A DNA stretch of 64,000 nucleotides. Origin: Acidimicrobiaceae bacterium (GTDB taxonomy: Bacteria; Actinomycetota; Acidimicrobiia; Acidimicrobiales; RAAP-2). Where the stretch lies: NCBI GenBank assembly GCA_003162475.1, contig PMOI01000022.1:55936-119935 (forward strand), written 5' to 3'. The notes beneath the pieces were generated by a model, which saw only the letters and a list, made by a program, of their open reading frames with translations, searched no databases and had not been told where the DNA came from. Shown piece by piece: positions 34,409 through 43,086 of this stretch (the stretch's first letter is position 1; each line of letters opens with the position of its first letter). A program made the translations under genes and the position numbers.

Positions 34409-34855
34409 TTACTCCAACTCGTTGGGCTGACCTCTCCCCGTTGCAATCAACGTCAGCAAACTTCCGTTGATATAGAAGTTCCATCCGCTTGAGCACGCTT
34501 CGAAACACTCGTAGTTCGGGACTAAACCCACGTGCGTGAAGCGGACTTCGGTTTTATCGTCGAGTTCCGACACATCAAACGTAATCTCGGTTCCGTTCCA
34601 CTCGGTTTTGTCATCCACGAATTTCAAGTAGCTGTCCACAACAAGCCAGACGACTCTCGTGCTGGGAACGAGTTGCGTTATCTTTTGCTTCGAGTAGTGG
34701 ATGTCTTCGTACCGATACGTGAACTCATCGTCGAGCGTGTCGGTACTTCCTTCGATGTCGCCCGACCACCATCCGCGAACATCGAGGATGGCAGCGAAGG
34801 CTTCTTCGCGCGTCTGATCTACCGTAAAGCTCGTGGTGAAATTTTCTTCATTCAT
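34409..34855 (-). CDS. SRPBCC/AHSA1 family protein
   Basis: A 148-residue START-like fold protein ('FTTSFTVDQTREEAFAAILDVRGWW'). Such proteins bind hydrophobic ligands or act as small-molecule sensors; the function is unknown. The track start (34924) lies inside the arsR gene. ATG 34855 overlaps the arsR end by 8 bp and is preceded by GAGAGAG. It is the last gene of the SRPBCC-ArsR-SRPBCC operon. Confidence 0.85.
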   Translation of the reverse strand: MNEENFTTSFTVDQTREEAFAAILDVRGWWSGDIEGSTDTLDDEFTYRYEDIHYSKQKITQLVPSTRVVWLVVDSYLKFVDDKTEWNGTEITFDVSELDDKTEVRFTHVGLVPNYECFEACSSGWNFYINGSLLTLIATGRGQPNELE

Positions 34856-35222
34856 GGCTCTCTCTGCTTTCTTGACCCGAACTTGAGTTCGTGGCGTGTT
34901 CGTGAACCTCCGACGCTTCGGCAATCTGCTTAATGACGCTGAGTCGGTAATCCCACTGTTGGGAAAGTTTTTCCATCCACTTCACCGTTTCAGCAAGGGG
35001 TTCGGTTCTGACGATGAATCGATGCTCTCGACCGCGGCGGCGCCCTCGAACCAATCCCACCCTGTCGAGCACGGCAAGGTGCTGCACGACGGCTTGACGG
35101 CTAATTGGAAGGTCCCCGGCGAGAGCTGTGGCGGTCGCTTCGCCTCGGATGGAGAGCCTCTCGAGAAGGTGTCGCCGGGTGGGGTCGGCCAGCGCGGTGA
35201 GAACTTCAGTGACGTTACTCAT
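34848..35222 (-). CDS. ArsR family helix-turn-helix regulator
   Basis: A 124-residue winged-helix repressor: 'VLTALADPTRRHLLERLSIR', the recognition helix in 'LPISRQAVVQHLAVLDRVG' and the wing 'VRGRRRGREHRFIV'. No metal-binding Cys pair is visible, so it belongs to the SRPBCC-linked ArsR group rather than metal sensors. It is sandwiched and coupled by overlaps between two SRPBCC genes. Its likely operator is at 35760-35777. Confidence 0.93.
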   Translation of the reverse strand: MSNVTEVLTALADPTRRHLLERLSIRGEATATALAGDLPISRQAVVQHLAVLDRVGLVRGRRRGREHRFIVRTEPLAETVKWMEKLSQQWDYRLSVIKQIAEASEVHEHATNSSSGQESRESHE

Positions 35223-35695
35223 GGTGAATCGAAGAGCGCGGTCTCCTGGTTGGCCATGACGTACTTGACGAACTCTGCCACCACGCCAGTCCAGCCTTTG
35301 GAGTGATTCTCGAATCCGGCGTGTTGCACGCGATCGGCAGGTATCTCGAGTGCGTCAAAGCCACTCTCCACGACGCGAAGAACCGTCCCTTCGGGTGTCG
35401 CTTTCAGCGTGAACTCCACCAGGGTCGAGTTGTCCTCCGTTGCGAGGACGTCGGGATACGCTGACGCCCAGCGAAAGGAAAAGAGGTTGGGTGGTGACAC
35501 CGAGACGATGACCGTCTGGAAAGCTCCGTGGTCACCTTGGTCGAGCGCCATCACGCCGCCCTCTCGAAGATCGATCGTTACTTTGTTTCCATTACTAAAC
35601 CAGGAGCTCACTGACGCTGGTTGGGTCAGCGCCGACCACACCCGTTCAATCGGTGCGTCTATGACGACTTCGCGTTCTATTCGGTCAGTATTCAT
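35219..35695 (-). CDS. SRPBCC/AHSA1 family protein
   Basis: A 158-residue START-like protein beginning 'REVVIDAPIERVWSALTQP' and ending 'HSKGWTGVVAEFVKYVMAN', typical of the Aha1-homology group. It is the first gene of the operon, and its stop overlaps the arsR start by 4 bp. GGGGAATT precedes the ATG. Confidence 0.9.
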   Translation of the reverse strand: MNTDRIEREVVIDAPIERVWSALTQPASVSSWFSNGNKVTIDLREGGVMALDQGDHGAFQTVIVSVSPPNLFSFRWASAYPDVLATEDNSTLVEFTLKATPEGTVLRVVESGFDALEIPADRVQHAGFENHSKGWTGVVAEFVKYVMANQETALFDSP

Positions 35696-35759
35696 TGACT
35701 AATTCCCCACTTTCGTTGTTTCCATGTGCAAGTGGAGACTAGCAGATAAAATGGTGATA

Positions 35760-35777
35760 CGCAAGTCCTTACTTGCG
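35760..35777. promoter_or_regulatory. Candidate ArsR operator
   Basis: Perfect inverted repeat CGCAAGT-cctt-ACTTGCG about 65 bp upstream of the operon start; an extra half-site GCAAGT lies at 35728-35733. The form fits ArsR-family sites and the operon encodes an ArsR protein. Confidence 0.7.
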
Positions 35778-35877
35778 CTTAGGGTTACACCCCGGTCTCA
35801 TGGAGCGTGGCGCCTTTTGTGGGGAACCAGTAGGACTATTCAGACGTCGAAGAGTCCAATGGCTTTTTGTTATCTGA

Positions 35878-36537
35878 CTAGCCGCCGAGCGTCACGTCTT
35901 GGTCTTGATACCACTCGAGTGCTTCGTGGAACTGGTCAATCGAAAAGTCCGGCCACAGTTCGTTGACGACATAAAAATCTGCGTAAATCGACTGGATGGG
36001 CAGGAACCCGCTCAATCGCCGGCCACCGCCCCAGCGGACGATGAGATCAATCCTCGAGATATCGGCGGACGCGATGCCGTCGGCGATGTCGTCACCCTTG
36101 TTCACGTCACCGTTCTTCAGTGAATAGTTGAGATCCCAACTCCAGCCGTAGTTGACGAGGAAGTTGACCTTGATACGACCCTCACCGATTCTCGTTCGTT
36201 TCGTGTACGGCAGCAACTCTTCTGGGAAAAGTACCGACTGCGTGTTGCCGACCACGAGCAGATCCGCGTCCCTCGTCTCCAACTCGGCGACGGCCTCCAC
36301 GCACGCGGTTCGAAACGCTTCGATCTGAGCCGCGGGACGCTTCGTGTTGTCGACCGTAAAGCCGTAGAAAGTTATCTCGGGGATGCCCAGCTCCAAACAC
36401 GCGCTGTACACTTCGAGACCCGGTTGCAGGCCAAAGTGATAGCCGTCCTCTTTTTGGAACCCCTGGTCTTGCGCCCAACGCCTATTGCCGTCGGGGATGA
36501 TACCCACGTGCTGAGGGAGTCGCTTAGCCTTCGCCAT
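35878..36537 (-). CDS. Cis-prenyltransferase (UppS family), atypical
   Basis: A 219-residue Z-prenyl diphosphate synthase family protein. The catalytic Asp loop is present as 'HVGIIPDGNRRWAQDQG', and 'ITFYGFTVDNTKRP' is conserved. The C-terminal IPP-binding block reads 'RWGGGRRLSGFLPIQSIYAD' instead of the usual R-x-S-G-E-x-R-L-S-N-F, so the Mg-binding Glu is Gly. It might make a short or unusual prenyl product. No ribosome-binding site is evident before ATG 36537. It stands alone. Confidence 0.85.
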   Translation of the reverse strand: MAKAKRLPQHVGIIPDGNRRWAQDQGFQKEDGYHFGLQPGLEVYSACLELGIPEITFYGFTVDNTKRPAAQIEAFRTACVEAVAELETRDADLLVVGNTQSVLFPEELLPYTKRTRIGEGRIKVNFLVNYGWSWDLNYSLKNGDVNKGDDIADGIASADISRIDLIVRWGGGRRLSGFLPIQSIYADFYVVNELWPDFSIDQFHEALEWYQDQDVTLGG

Positions 36538-36651
36538 CGAGGACGTCTTCAGCCAAATTATTGTTCACAGTGAGGCGATTGTAGGACGCGTGGCGCCGAC
36601 GCGCGGGTTCAAACGAATTCGGGCATTCGGCTTTGGTTTGCCGGCGCCTCG

Positions 36652-37098
36652 CTAGAGCCACTTTTTGAAACCCTGACTGGTCGGTTCGAAACCGTTGGCC
36701 TCATAGAAACGGTGCGCGTCGAGGCGAACGTTGCGACTGGTCAACTGCACGCGGTAGCAGCCCTCTCGTCGAGCGAGTGCTTCAGCCGCTGCAAGAAGTC
36801 TCGAGCCAACGCCGAGACCGCGCTGGTCGCTTCGTACGTGCACGCTCTCGAGCTCGCAGCACCATCCGCCCGTGTGCTGGAAGTGTTGAAACACGAGGAC
36901 CTGACACACGCCTACCACTTCCCCATTCATCTCGGCCACGAGCACGTCACCGCGACGACGACGCGTCTCTTCAACGGCCGACCAGTACGAGTCGACGTTC
37001 GACTCGTCCTCTACTTCAGGTGTGAGTGAGCCGCCCTGGACGACCAATGATGCAGGACCGACGTCGCCGAAGGCGATGGGGCGAATGAGTACCTCCAC
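36652..37098 (-). CDS. GNAT family N-acetyltransferase
   Basis: A 148-residue acetyl-CoA-dependent acyltransferase. Motif A is 'LESVHVRSDQRGLGVGSRLL' and the C-terminal 'AHRFYEANGFEPTSQGFKKWL' closes the fold. The substrate is unknown. GTG 37098 is 3 nt after the amidase stop, so they are cotranscribed. Confidence 0.9.
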   Translation of the reverse strand: MEVLIRPIAFGDVGPASLVVQGGSLTPEVEDESNVDSYWSAVEETRRRRGDVLVAEMNGEVVGVCQVLVFQHFQHTGGWCCELESVHVRSDQRGLGVGSRLLAAAEALARREGCYRVQLTSRNVRLDAHRFYEANGFEPTSQGFKKWL

Positions 37099-37101
37099 GA
37101 T

Positions 37102-38502
37102 CTATGGTCTCGGGTCAATGGGCGTAAGGACGCCGGCGCTCTGTTCAATGGCTTCAGCGGCGTTCAAACAGAGATCCTCTCGAAAGAGGTCACCAATGAC
37201 CTGAACGCCGGTCGGAAGCCCGTTCGCAACGCCCGTCGGGACGCACGCCGCTGGCAAGCCAAGAAGATTGGGCGGCAAGACGAATCGGAAGAGTTCGACG
37301 ACCTTCATGGCCGATTCCGTGTCTTGTATATCGAAGCCCAACGCAAAGGGAGGTTGCGTCCAGACCGGTCCGACGATCAAGGGGTACGTCGTCAAGAACT
37401 CTCGCCACGCGCTGGCCACTCGGTAGCGGGCCTCGTGCATCAGGGCCATTGACGAAGCGGTCGCGGGCGGGAACTCGACGTAGGTCAACTCGAGGAACCG
37501 CCTTCCACCCTCGCCCATCAATTCCTCAAGTCGGGGCATCGCCACCGCGAGGCTCGTCATCATCAGCTCCGTCCACGCCAAGTACGCGTCAAAGAGGAGT
37601 GGCGGCTCAACTTCTTCGACCTCGTAGCCGGCCGCTTCAAGTGCACGGCCCGCGACACGAACACCCTCAGCGACGTCGGCGTCGGTCTCACCTCCAATGG
37701 GTTCGACGACGAGCGCGACGCGCCTCGACACGGGGCGCCCAGAGAGGGGAACATCCACGGACTGCGGGTCGCTTCGATGCGAACCCATCACGACTTCGAG
37801 TCCACGACGTACGTCACCGACGTGACGGGCCAGTACTCCGTCAACCAACATGATTTGGTCGTTGATTGGCATCTGCAGCACGCTGCTCGGGTTGCCTTGC
37901 GCCACGCGACCCCGAGTTGGTTTGATCGACGCGATGCCACAGCAGTACGCGGGGTTTCGCAACGACCCACCGACGTCATTACCGAGTCCCAATGGGCTCA
38001 TGCCCGAGGCGATCGAAGCCGCCTCGCCACCCGAGGACCCACCCGCGGTGTAGCCGTGTTTCCAAGGGTTATGCGTGGCACCGTAGAGCGATGACTCAGC
38101 GTTGATACGAAGTCCGAGGTCGGGCATGTTCGTACGAGCGAGCATGACCGCGCCGGCGTCGCGCATCTTCTCGACGATAGGCGCGTCGGTGGTGGCCACG
38201 ACGTCCTTCAGCGCCGCCGACCCTTCGGTGGTGGCGTAACCGGCAACGTCCAAGTTCGTCTTCACGCTGAAGGGAACACCGTGCAACGCACCGAGGGCGG
38301 CGCCACCCTTCAGGGACGCGTCCGCGGCGTCGGCCGCGGCGAGAACTTCTTCGGGACGCACCTCCACGACTCCGTTGACGGCACCGTTCACGGCGTCAAT
38401 GCGTGCGAGGTGCGCTTCGACGACCTCGCGCGACGACGTCTGGCCGCTTCGAATGAGTTGCGCCAACGACGACGCGGACTCTTGCCACAGTTCTTTCCCC
38501 AC
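37102..38502 (-). CDS. Amidase signature family hydrolase
   Basis: A 466-residue amidase. The Ser-cisSer-Lys triad is complete: Lys in 'VPFSVKTNLD', cis-Ser in 'AGGSSGGEAASIA' and nucleophile Ser in 'GNDVGGSLRNPA'. GatA is similar, but no gatB/gatC are adjacent, so it is probably a catabolic amide hydrolase. The start is GTG with GAGGGG upstream. It is paired with the GNAT gene. Confidence 0.88.
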   Translation of the reverse strand: MGKELWQESASSLAQLIRSGQTSSREVVEAHLARIDAVNGAVNGVVEVRPEEVLAAADAADASLKGGAALGALHGVPFSVKTNLDVAGYATTEGSAALKDVVATTDAPIVEKMRDAGAVMLARTNMPDLGLRINAESSLYGATHNPWKHGYTAGGSSGGEAASIASGMSPLGLGNDVGGSLRNPAYCCGIASIKPTRGRVAQGNPSSVLQMPINDQIMLVDGVLARHVGDVRRGLEVVMGSHRSDPQSVDVPLSGRPVSRRVALVVEPIGGETDADVAEGVRVAGRALEAAGYEVEEVEPPLLFDAYLAWTELMMTSLAVAMPRLEELMGEGGRRFLELTYVEFPPATASSMALMHEARYRVASAWREFLTTYPLIVGPVWTQPPFALGFDIQDTESAMKVVELFRFVLPPNLLGLPAACVPTGVANGLPTGVQVIGDLFREDLCLNAAEAIEQSAGVLTPIDPRP

Positions 38503-38561
38503 GACGATCCCCTCGAAAAAGTTATCCTCGGTAGTTTGTCACGCGAGAGCGAGACGAAGGA

Positions 38562-39398
38562 TCAGCCGAAACGTCCGAGGGTGTAGTCGAGTGTGCGCGA
38601 GTCCACGGGATTGTTGAAGATCTTCTCGGTGGTGTCGAACTCGATGAGCTCACCGGCACGATCTTCGCCCATCAACAAGAACGCGCAGTCGTCGGAGATT
38701 CGTGCAGCCTGTTGCATGTTGTGCGTCACGATGACGACGGTGACGCGGCTCTTCAGACTCGTCATGAGCTCTTCGATTCGCAGCGTCGCTACAGGGTCGA
38801 GGGCCGACGTCGGCTCGTCCATCAAGAGGACCTCGGGATCGAGCGCCAACGCGCGCGCGATACAGAGTCGCTGTTGCTCGCCACCCGAGAGGTTTGAAGC
38901 GGACACCTTCAGGCGCGAGGAGACTGAATCCCATAGCGCCGCTGAGCGAAGCGACGACTCGGCGGCCTCGTCGAGCAACGACTTCTTCTTGATGCCGTTG
39001 AATCGAAGACCCGAGACGGCGTTGTCGTAGATCGACATAGTTGGAAACGGGTTCGGACGCTGGAAGACCATGCCCACTCGGGTACGAAGTTCCGTCACGG
39101 TCACGTTGCCTCGGTAGATGTCGACGCCGTCCAAAAGGATCTGGCCGGTCACCTTGGCGCCCGGCGTGAGGTCGTGGAGACGATTGAGTGCGCGTAGCAA
39201 CGTCGTCTTGCCCGAACCCGACGGCCCGATGAGGCTGGTGACTTGATTCTTCGCGATATCGAAAGTGCAATCTCGTACCGCGGTGCGACCGTGGAACGAC
39301 ACGGCCACGTCACGAAGTTGCATCGCGATGGGTCCTCGGCTGATCGACTCGGTGGTCGCGGTCTTGGATTGAATGTCTGCCATGATCTCTTGCTCCAT
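38562..39398 (-). CDS. pstB: Phosphate ABC transporter ATP-binding protein PstB
   Basis: A 278-residue ATPase. Walker A is 'GPSGSGKTT', followed by PstB-typical '[11 protein letters not shown]', the Q-loop '[17 protein letters not shown]', signature '[16 protein letters not shown]', Walker B '[13 protein letters not shown]' and '[13 protein letters not shown]'. It energises high-affinity phosphate uptake. It overlaps the pstA stop (TAATG). No phoU gene follows. Confidence 0.96.
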   Translation of the reverse strand: MEQEIMADIQSKTATTESISRGPIAMQLRDVAVSFHGRTAVRDCTFDIAKNQVTSLIGPSGSGKTTLLRALNRLHDLTPGAKVTGQILLDGVDIYRGNVTVTELRTRVGMVFQRPNPFPTMSIYDNAVSGLRFNGIKKKSLLDEAAESSLRSAALWDSVSSRLKVSASNLSGGEQQRLCIARALALDPEVLLMDEPTSALDPVATLRIEELMTSLKSRVTVVIVTHNMQQAARISDDCAFLLMGEDRAGELIEFDTTEKIFNNPVDSRTLDYTLGRFG

Positions 39399-40330
39399 TA
39401 GTTTCTAACCTGTTGCTTTCTTGTTGCCCAAATCCGGGCGGTAAGACTGAGTACGAACACGAACGCCACCAGGACTAACGCAGCCCCCCACACCTGTAGG
39501 CGTTGCGCTGGCCACTGGGACTTCGCGTTCTCAAAAATCGAGAGCGGCAGCGACGAGACCGGGTCGAGAGGTCGCCACTGGTTGATGAAACCGCCGCCAA
39601 TGACTAACAACACGGGTGCGGTCTCACCGACCGCGCGCGATATCGCCAGGATTGTGCCGGTGACGATGCCTGAGAGTGCCGTAGGGAGCACGATGCGGAG
39701 GGACACTTTGTGATTCCTCGCGCCGAGAGCGAGTCCCGCTTCACGAAGCGAGTTCGGCACGTTGCGAACGGCGATCTCGGTGGCGATAATGATCACGGGC
39801 ATCATCAGCACCGCCAGCGCGAACGAGCCGGCCAGCGCGGAGAAGCCAATATTCAAATCGTGAACGATGAACGAGAACGCGAAGAGGCCCATGAGAATCG
39901 ACGGCGCACCGGCCATCGTCTGGGCGATGACTCGAAGTATCGATGCCAGTTTCGACTCACTCTCGGCGAGGTAGACCCCGACGAGGATGCCCAACGGAAT
40001 GGCTAGCACCGAGGCGTAGACAGTCAGGGCCAGACTGCCGACGATGGCGTTGGAGACACCACCGGCGGCGTTGGGCGCGATCAACGTCGGTGTCTGTGGT
40101 TCGGTAGTAAAGAACGCCTTATTGAGCTGCGGTAGGCCGTTCTTCACCAACTCAGCGATCAGCATGACGAGAGGCACCGCGGCGACGAGGAGAGCGACGG
40201 CGCACAGCACCATCATCAGTCGCGACGTCGCCACTCGACGAGCGTGCACGCTCTTCGAGATCCTTCGAACCTCGTCACGTACGAGGTGACCGTCTTCGAC
40301 GGGCTCGTTGAGTTCGGTCATGTCGCTCAT
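39398..40330 (-). CDS. pstA: Phosphate ABC transporter permease PstA
   Basis: A 310-residue permease with six TM segments. A long cytosolic N-terminus precedes TM1, and the ATPase-docking loop reads '[20 protein letters not shown]'. '[16 protein letters not shown]' is the PstA signature. It overlaps the pstC stop by 4 bp. Confidence 0.95.
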   Translation of the reverse strand: MSDMTELNEPVEDGHLVRDEVRRISKSVHARRVATSRLMMVLCAVALLVAAVPLVMLIAELVKNGLPQLNKAFFTTEPQTPTLIAPNAAGGVSNAIVGSLALTVYASVLAIPLGILVGVYLAESESKLASILRVIAQTMAGAPSILMGLFAFSFIVHDLNIGFSALAGSFALAVLMMPVIIIATEIAVRNVPNSLREAGLALGARNHKVSLRIVLPTALSGIVTGTILAISRAVGETAPVLLVIGGGFINQWRPLDPVSSLPLSIFENAKSQWPAQRLQVWGAALVLVAFVFVLSLTARIWATRKQQVRN

Positions 40331-41301
40331 ACGATTGCCAAGATCTTGCGCTGGCGATTCACGAGCGCCCGACTAATCATCGAAAATCCAAAGTTCAAGA
40401 GCATGAGCAGGACGCCAAGCGCCATGAGGGCCGCAATCTCGTTGCCCTGCGACTCACCGAACGTCAGAGCGATCCACGCCGCGATGGACGTGCCGGGATA
40501 GAGAAGGTGGAACTGCGCGTCCGCAACGCCGCCGGCGACGAGGGCGACGGCGACGGTCTCGCCTGTCGCACGCGCTAGCGCCAAGAACGTCGCGCCAAAG
40601 AGTCCAATCTTGGCCGTCGGTAGCACGACCTCTCGAATCACTTGCCAGCGCGTGGCGCCCAAGGAGAGGCTGGCCTCGATGAGATCTTGGGGGACGACCG
40701 CGATGACCTCTCGGCTGATGGCGACGAAGGTTGGCAAGATCATGATCCCGAGGACGATCGACGCCAGCAAGAGAGACGTGCCGAACTCCTGGCCGGGATT
40801 ACCGAAGAGCACCTTCGCGAAGGGCCAACTGTTCAACCAAGGATTGACCGTGACGGCCATCCAAGGTGACAGCACAGCGAGTCCCCACAATCCGTACACC
40901 ACGCTCGGCACGGCGGCCAGGAGTTCCACCAGGGTCGCGATGATGTTGCGCAAGCGCCGCGGTACGAGAAAGACGATAGCTATCGACGTGCCGAGACCGA
41001 CGAGTACGGCCAGGGCGAGCGCGATGAGCGACGTTTCGAGCGTGCCAACGATCATCGCCAAGCCGCCGAAGGGGCCGTTCGGCGACGACCAACCCTTTCC
41101 CGTGAGGAGCGTCACGCCATGGTGCAGCCACGTGGGCAGCGAACTCCAAAAGATCGTCCCCACGAATCCGACGCTGATGATGCCAAAGAGGACCGCCGCG
41201 CCCAGGAGGACGAAGTGGTACCACGTACGATCGGCGGTGGCGGAGTTGAACTCCGCCACCGCCTCGTCGTGGACGTGCAGGTCAGTAGGTACTAGGGTCA
41301 C
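40327..41301 (-). CDS. pstC: Phosphate ABC transporter permease PstC
   Basis: A 324-residue permease with six TM segments and the loop 'IEASLSLGATRWQVIREVVL'; 'ARATGETVAVALVAGG' is typical of PstC. The start is GTG. It lies 46 bp after pstS, with no evident terminator between them. Confidence 0.95.
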   Translation of the reverse strand: MTLVPTDLHVHDEAVAEFNSATADRTWYHFVLLGAAVLFGIISVGFVGTIFWSSLPTWLHHGVTLLTGKGWSSPNGPFGGLAMIVGTLETSLIALALAVLVGLGTSIAIVFLVPRRLRNIIATLVELLAAVPSVVYGLWGLAVLSPWMAVTVNPWLNSWPFAKVLFGNPGQEFGTSLLLASIVLGIMILPTFVAISREVIAVVPQDLIEASLSLGATRWQVIREVVLPTAKIGLFGATFLALARATGETVAVALVAGGVADAQFHLLYPGTSIAAWIALTFGESQGNEIAALMALGVLLMLLNFGFSMISRALVNRQRKILAIV

Positions 41302-41347
41302 GCTCTCGACTACCTACTCCCTTGCGCTTGAATTGCTTACGTGTTCG

Positions 41348-42661
41348 TTACGACTTTTGGCTCACGCAGGCGGTGCCGCTGACCGTTACTTCCTTAAGGA
41401 GGGCCCGCGCGTAAGTGCGAACAGCCGTGGGCAGCGGTACGTAACCCTCGGCCTTAGCGATCGCGTTCTGCGCGTAGTGCGACTCCCAGTCCAGGTACTT
41501 CGTGATCGCCTCGCAGCTACCCTCGTTGGTCTGGGTCTTTGGCACGATGGCCCAGCTGTACGTCGCGAAGGGCCACACGTTCGAGCCTGGCTCGTCGGTG
41601 ATCGCGAAGTTGGCGGTCGACAGACCCGAACCAGCGGCCGCAGCCGCGTTGGCGATGTTGGTCAAGCTGGGCTCGAGCCATTGGCCGTTCTTGTCCTGGA
41701 GCTGCGCCACTTGGATGGCGTCGTTACCGGGGATCAACACGTAGCTGTACTCGACGTAGCCAATGGAGCCGAGGGTGTTGACGATTCCCTGCGCCATGGC
41801 CGCGTTGTTCGCCACGCCGTTGATGTTCGTCGCTCCCCACGCACCACCGGCACCTTCCATCGGGCTACCGCCGTTGGGCGCGTGACCCGAGTTCCCGGCC
41901 TGGGAGAGGAAGTACGTGAAGGCTTCGGTGGTGCCAGAACCAGCGTTGCGGTACAGCACCTTGATGGTGTTGCGCGCTTCGTTGTTGGTCCCAAGGTCCG
42001 CCAGCGCCTTGCCGGTCGCCGTGCCCGCACCACCGTTGGTCGCCACGATCGCCGAGTTCGACCAGGTCGTGATCTTCCCGTCGTAGATCTGAGCAATCTC
42101 AGGAGCCGTGAGCTTGATGTTGTCGAGGCCCGCACCGAGGTTGTAGCCAATGACGGCACCACCCAACGCGTAGGGGACCTGGGCGTAGTTCGCTTCCGTC
42201 GTACCGCTTGGCAACGTGCCGGCCGCCGCGGTCATCGGCACGTCGGAGAATCCGATCGCAACCGAGCCGTTGGCGATGGCCGTACGCCCGGTGCCAGAAC
42301 CGGCCGCCGGGTACGCGCTGAAGGACACCTTGCCGCCCGCGGTGTAGCCCGTGGATCCGCTGGTGGTCGCGCCAACCAACGGCGCGTCGAACGACGATCC
42401 GTTGATGGCCAACGTCACCGTGCTGGGCACGCTGAGGTCGGTGTCACCCTTGAGGTTCGTACCCTGCAAGCTGGGCTTGGACCGACTCCACCCCTTGGGG
42501 CAAGCCTTGGTGAACGCCTTCGTTCTAAGCGCCGTGTTCGTCAATTCGTAGCAAGTGATTTTTTTCGCCTTTGCGGCACCACTTGCGGGCAACGTCGCCA
42601 CGGTGAGGAGACCAGCCGCGGCGATGGATACCGCCGTGAGTGACCTAAGTGTCTTTTTCAT
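41348..42661 (-). CDS. pstS: Phosphate-binding protein PstS
   Basis: A 437-residue secreted phosphate receptor. A signal peptide 'MKKTLRSLTAVSIAAAGLL' ends near 'LPASGAAKAK'; no lipobox Cys is seen at the usual place. Phosphate-loop features include 'INGSSFDAPL' and 'NAGSGTTEAFTYFLSQ'. At 437 residues it is longer than typical PstS (about 350), with an extra N-terminal segment before 'STVTLAINGSSFDAPL' that contains two Cys. The track start 42772 lies in the leader; ATG 42661 has AGGAGG upstream. Confidence 0.94.
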   Translation of the reverse strand: MKKTLRSLTAVSIAAAGLLTVATLPASGAAKAKKITCYELTNTALRTKAFTKACPKGWSRSKPSLQGTNLKGDTDLSVPSTVTLAINGSSFDAPLVGATTSGSTGYTAGGKVSFSAYPAAGSGTGRTAIANGSVAIGFSDVPMTAAAGTLPSGTTEANYAQVPYALGGAVIGYNLGAGLDNIKLTAPEIAQIYDGKITTWSNSAIVATNGGAGTATGKALADLGTNNEARNTIKVLYRNAGSGTTEAFTYFLSQAGNSGHAPNGGSPMEGAGGAWGATNINGVANNAAMAQGIVNTLGSIGYVEYSYVLIPGNDAIQVAQLQDKNGQWLEPSLTNIANAAAAAGSGLSTANFAITDEPGSNVWPFATYSWAIVPKTQTNEGSCEAITKYLDWESHYAQNAIAKAEGYVPLPTAVRTYARALLKEVTVSGTACVSQKS

Positions 42662-42749
42662 TCTGAACTTTCCTCCTAAAGAAAGTGGTGCAAGGTGACT
42701 CGACGATTCGAGGCTCGAACGTGTTGTCGCAAGCAACCTAAGAAAGGAA

Positions 42750-42789
42750 AGTAAACGGGAGGTGATGAGCAAGACCTGCCTGGGTGAAA
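42750..42789 (-). promoter_or_regulatory. Candidate PHO box of the pst operon
   Basis: Plus-strand heptamers AGTAAAC (42750), GGTGATG (42761), AGACCTG (42772) and GGTGAAA (42783) are spaced exactly 11 bp. Three resemble GGTGAAC, the reverse of the actinobacterial PhoP unit GTTCACC. The box lies about 90-130 bp upstream of pstS. Confidence 0.55.
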
Positions 42790-42827
42790 TGAAAGAGAAA
42801 TTCCAAAAAGACAGTAAAAATAAGGTC

Positions 42828-43040
42828 TTAGTCGCAGCAACTGTCTCGCCAGTCGTAGCTCGCGCAGCGAAAGTAGGCGTGTTCGGGGCGTAGATCCGAT
42901 CCGCAGTGAGGACATTCGGAGAAGATTGCCTGGGGGCTCGCGCACGTCACGTCGCCACCAGGCACTACGGATGATGGCGAGGTCTGCTCACGCGACGTAG
43001 TCCCATTGTGCACGAGCGACGACCCCACGCGCCGACCCAT
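42828..43040 (-). CDS. Small zinc-ribbon-like protein
   Basis: A 70-residue ORF whose C-terminal half, 'ECPHCGSDLRPEHAYFRC' followed by 'CCD', has two CxxC-like knuckles of a zinc ribbon. The N-terminal half is featureless, so the real start may be further in. It lies downstream of thymidine kinase on the same strand, separated by a hairpin. There is no ribosome-binding site before ATG 43040. The function is unknown. Confidence 0.5.
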   Translation of the reverse strand: MGRRVGSSLVHNGTTSREQTSPSSVVPGGDVTCASPQAIFSECPHCGSDLRPEHAYFRCASYDWRDSCCD

Positions 43041-43056
43041 TTAAAAGGGAACAGGA

Positions 43057-43086
43057 GCCCGCCGTTAGACGGGAAGGGCGGCGGGC
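43057..43086 (-). terminator. Hairpin at the end of the thymidine kinase gene
   Basis: Perfect 8-bp arms GCCCGCCG/CGGCGGGC with a 14-nt loop that contains the tdk stop codon. On the minus strand it is followed by TCCTGTTCCCTTTT, giving a plausible intrinsic terminator or attenuator before the zinc-ribbon ORF. Confidence 0.55.

Noticed and set aside
40610-42643. 677-residue plus-strand ORF, the longest in the track
   Set aside because: It runs antisense to pstC and pstS, which are unmistakable; its sequence is low-complexity Arg/Gly/Val typical of a GC-rich shadow frame.
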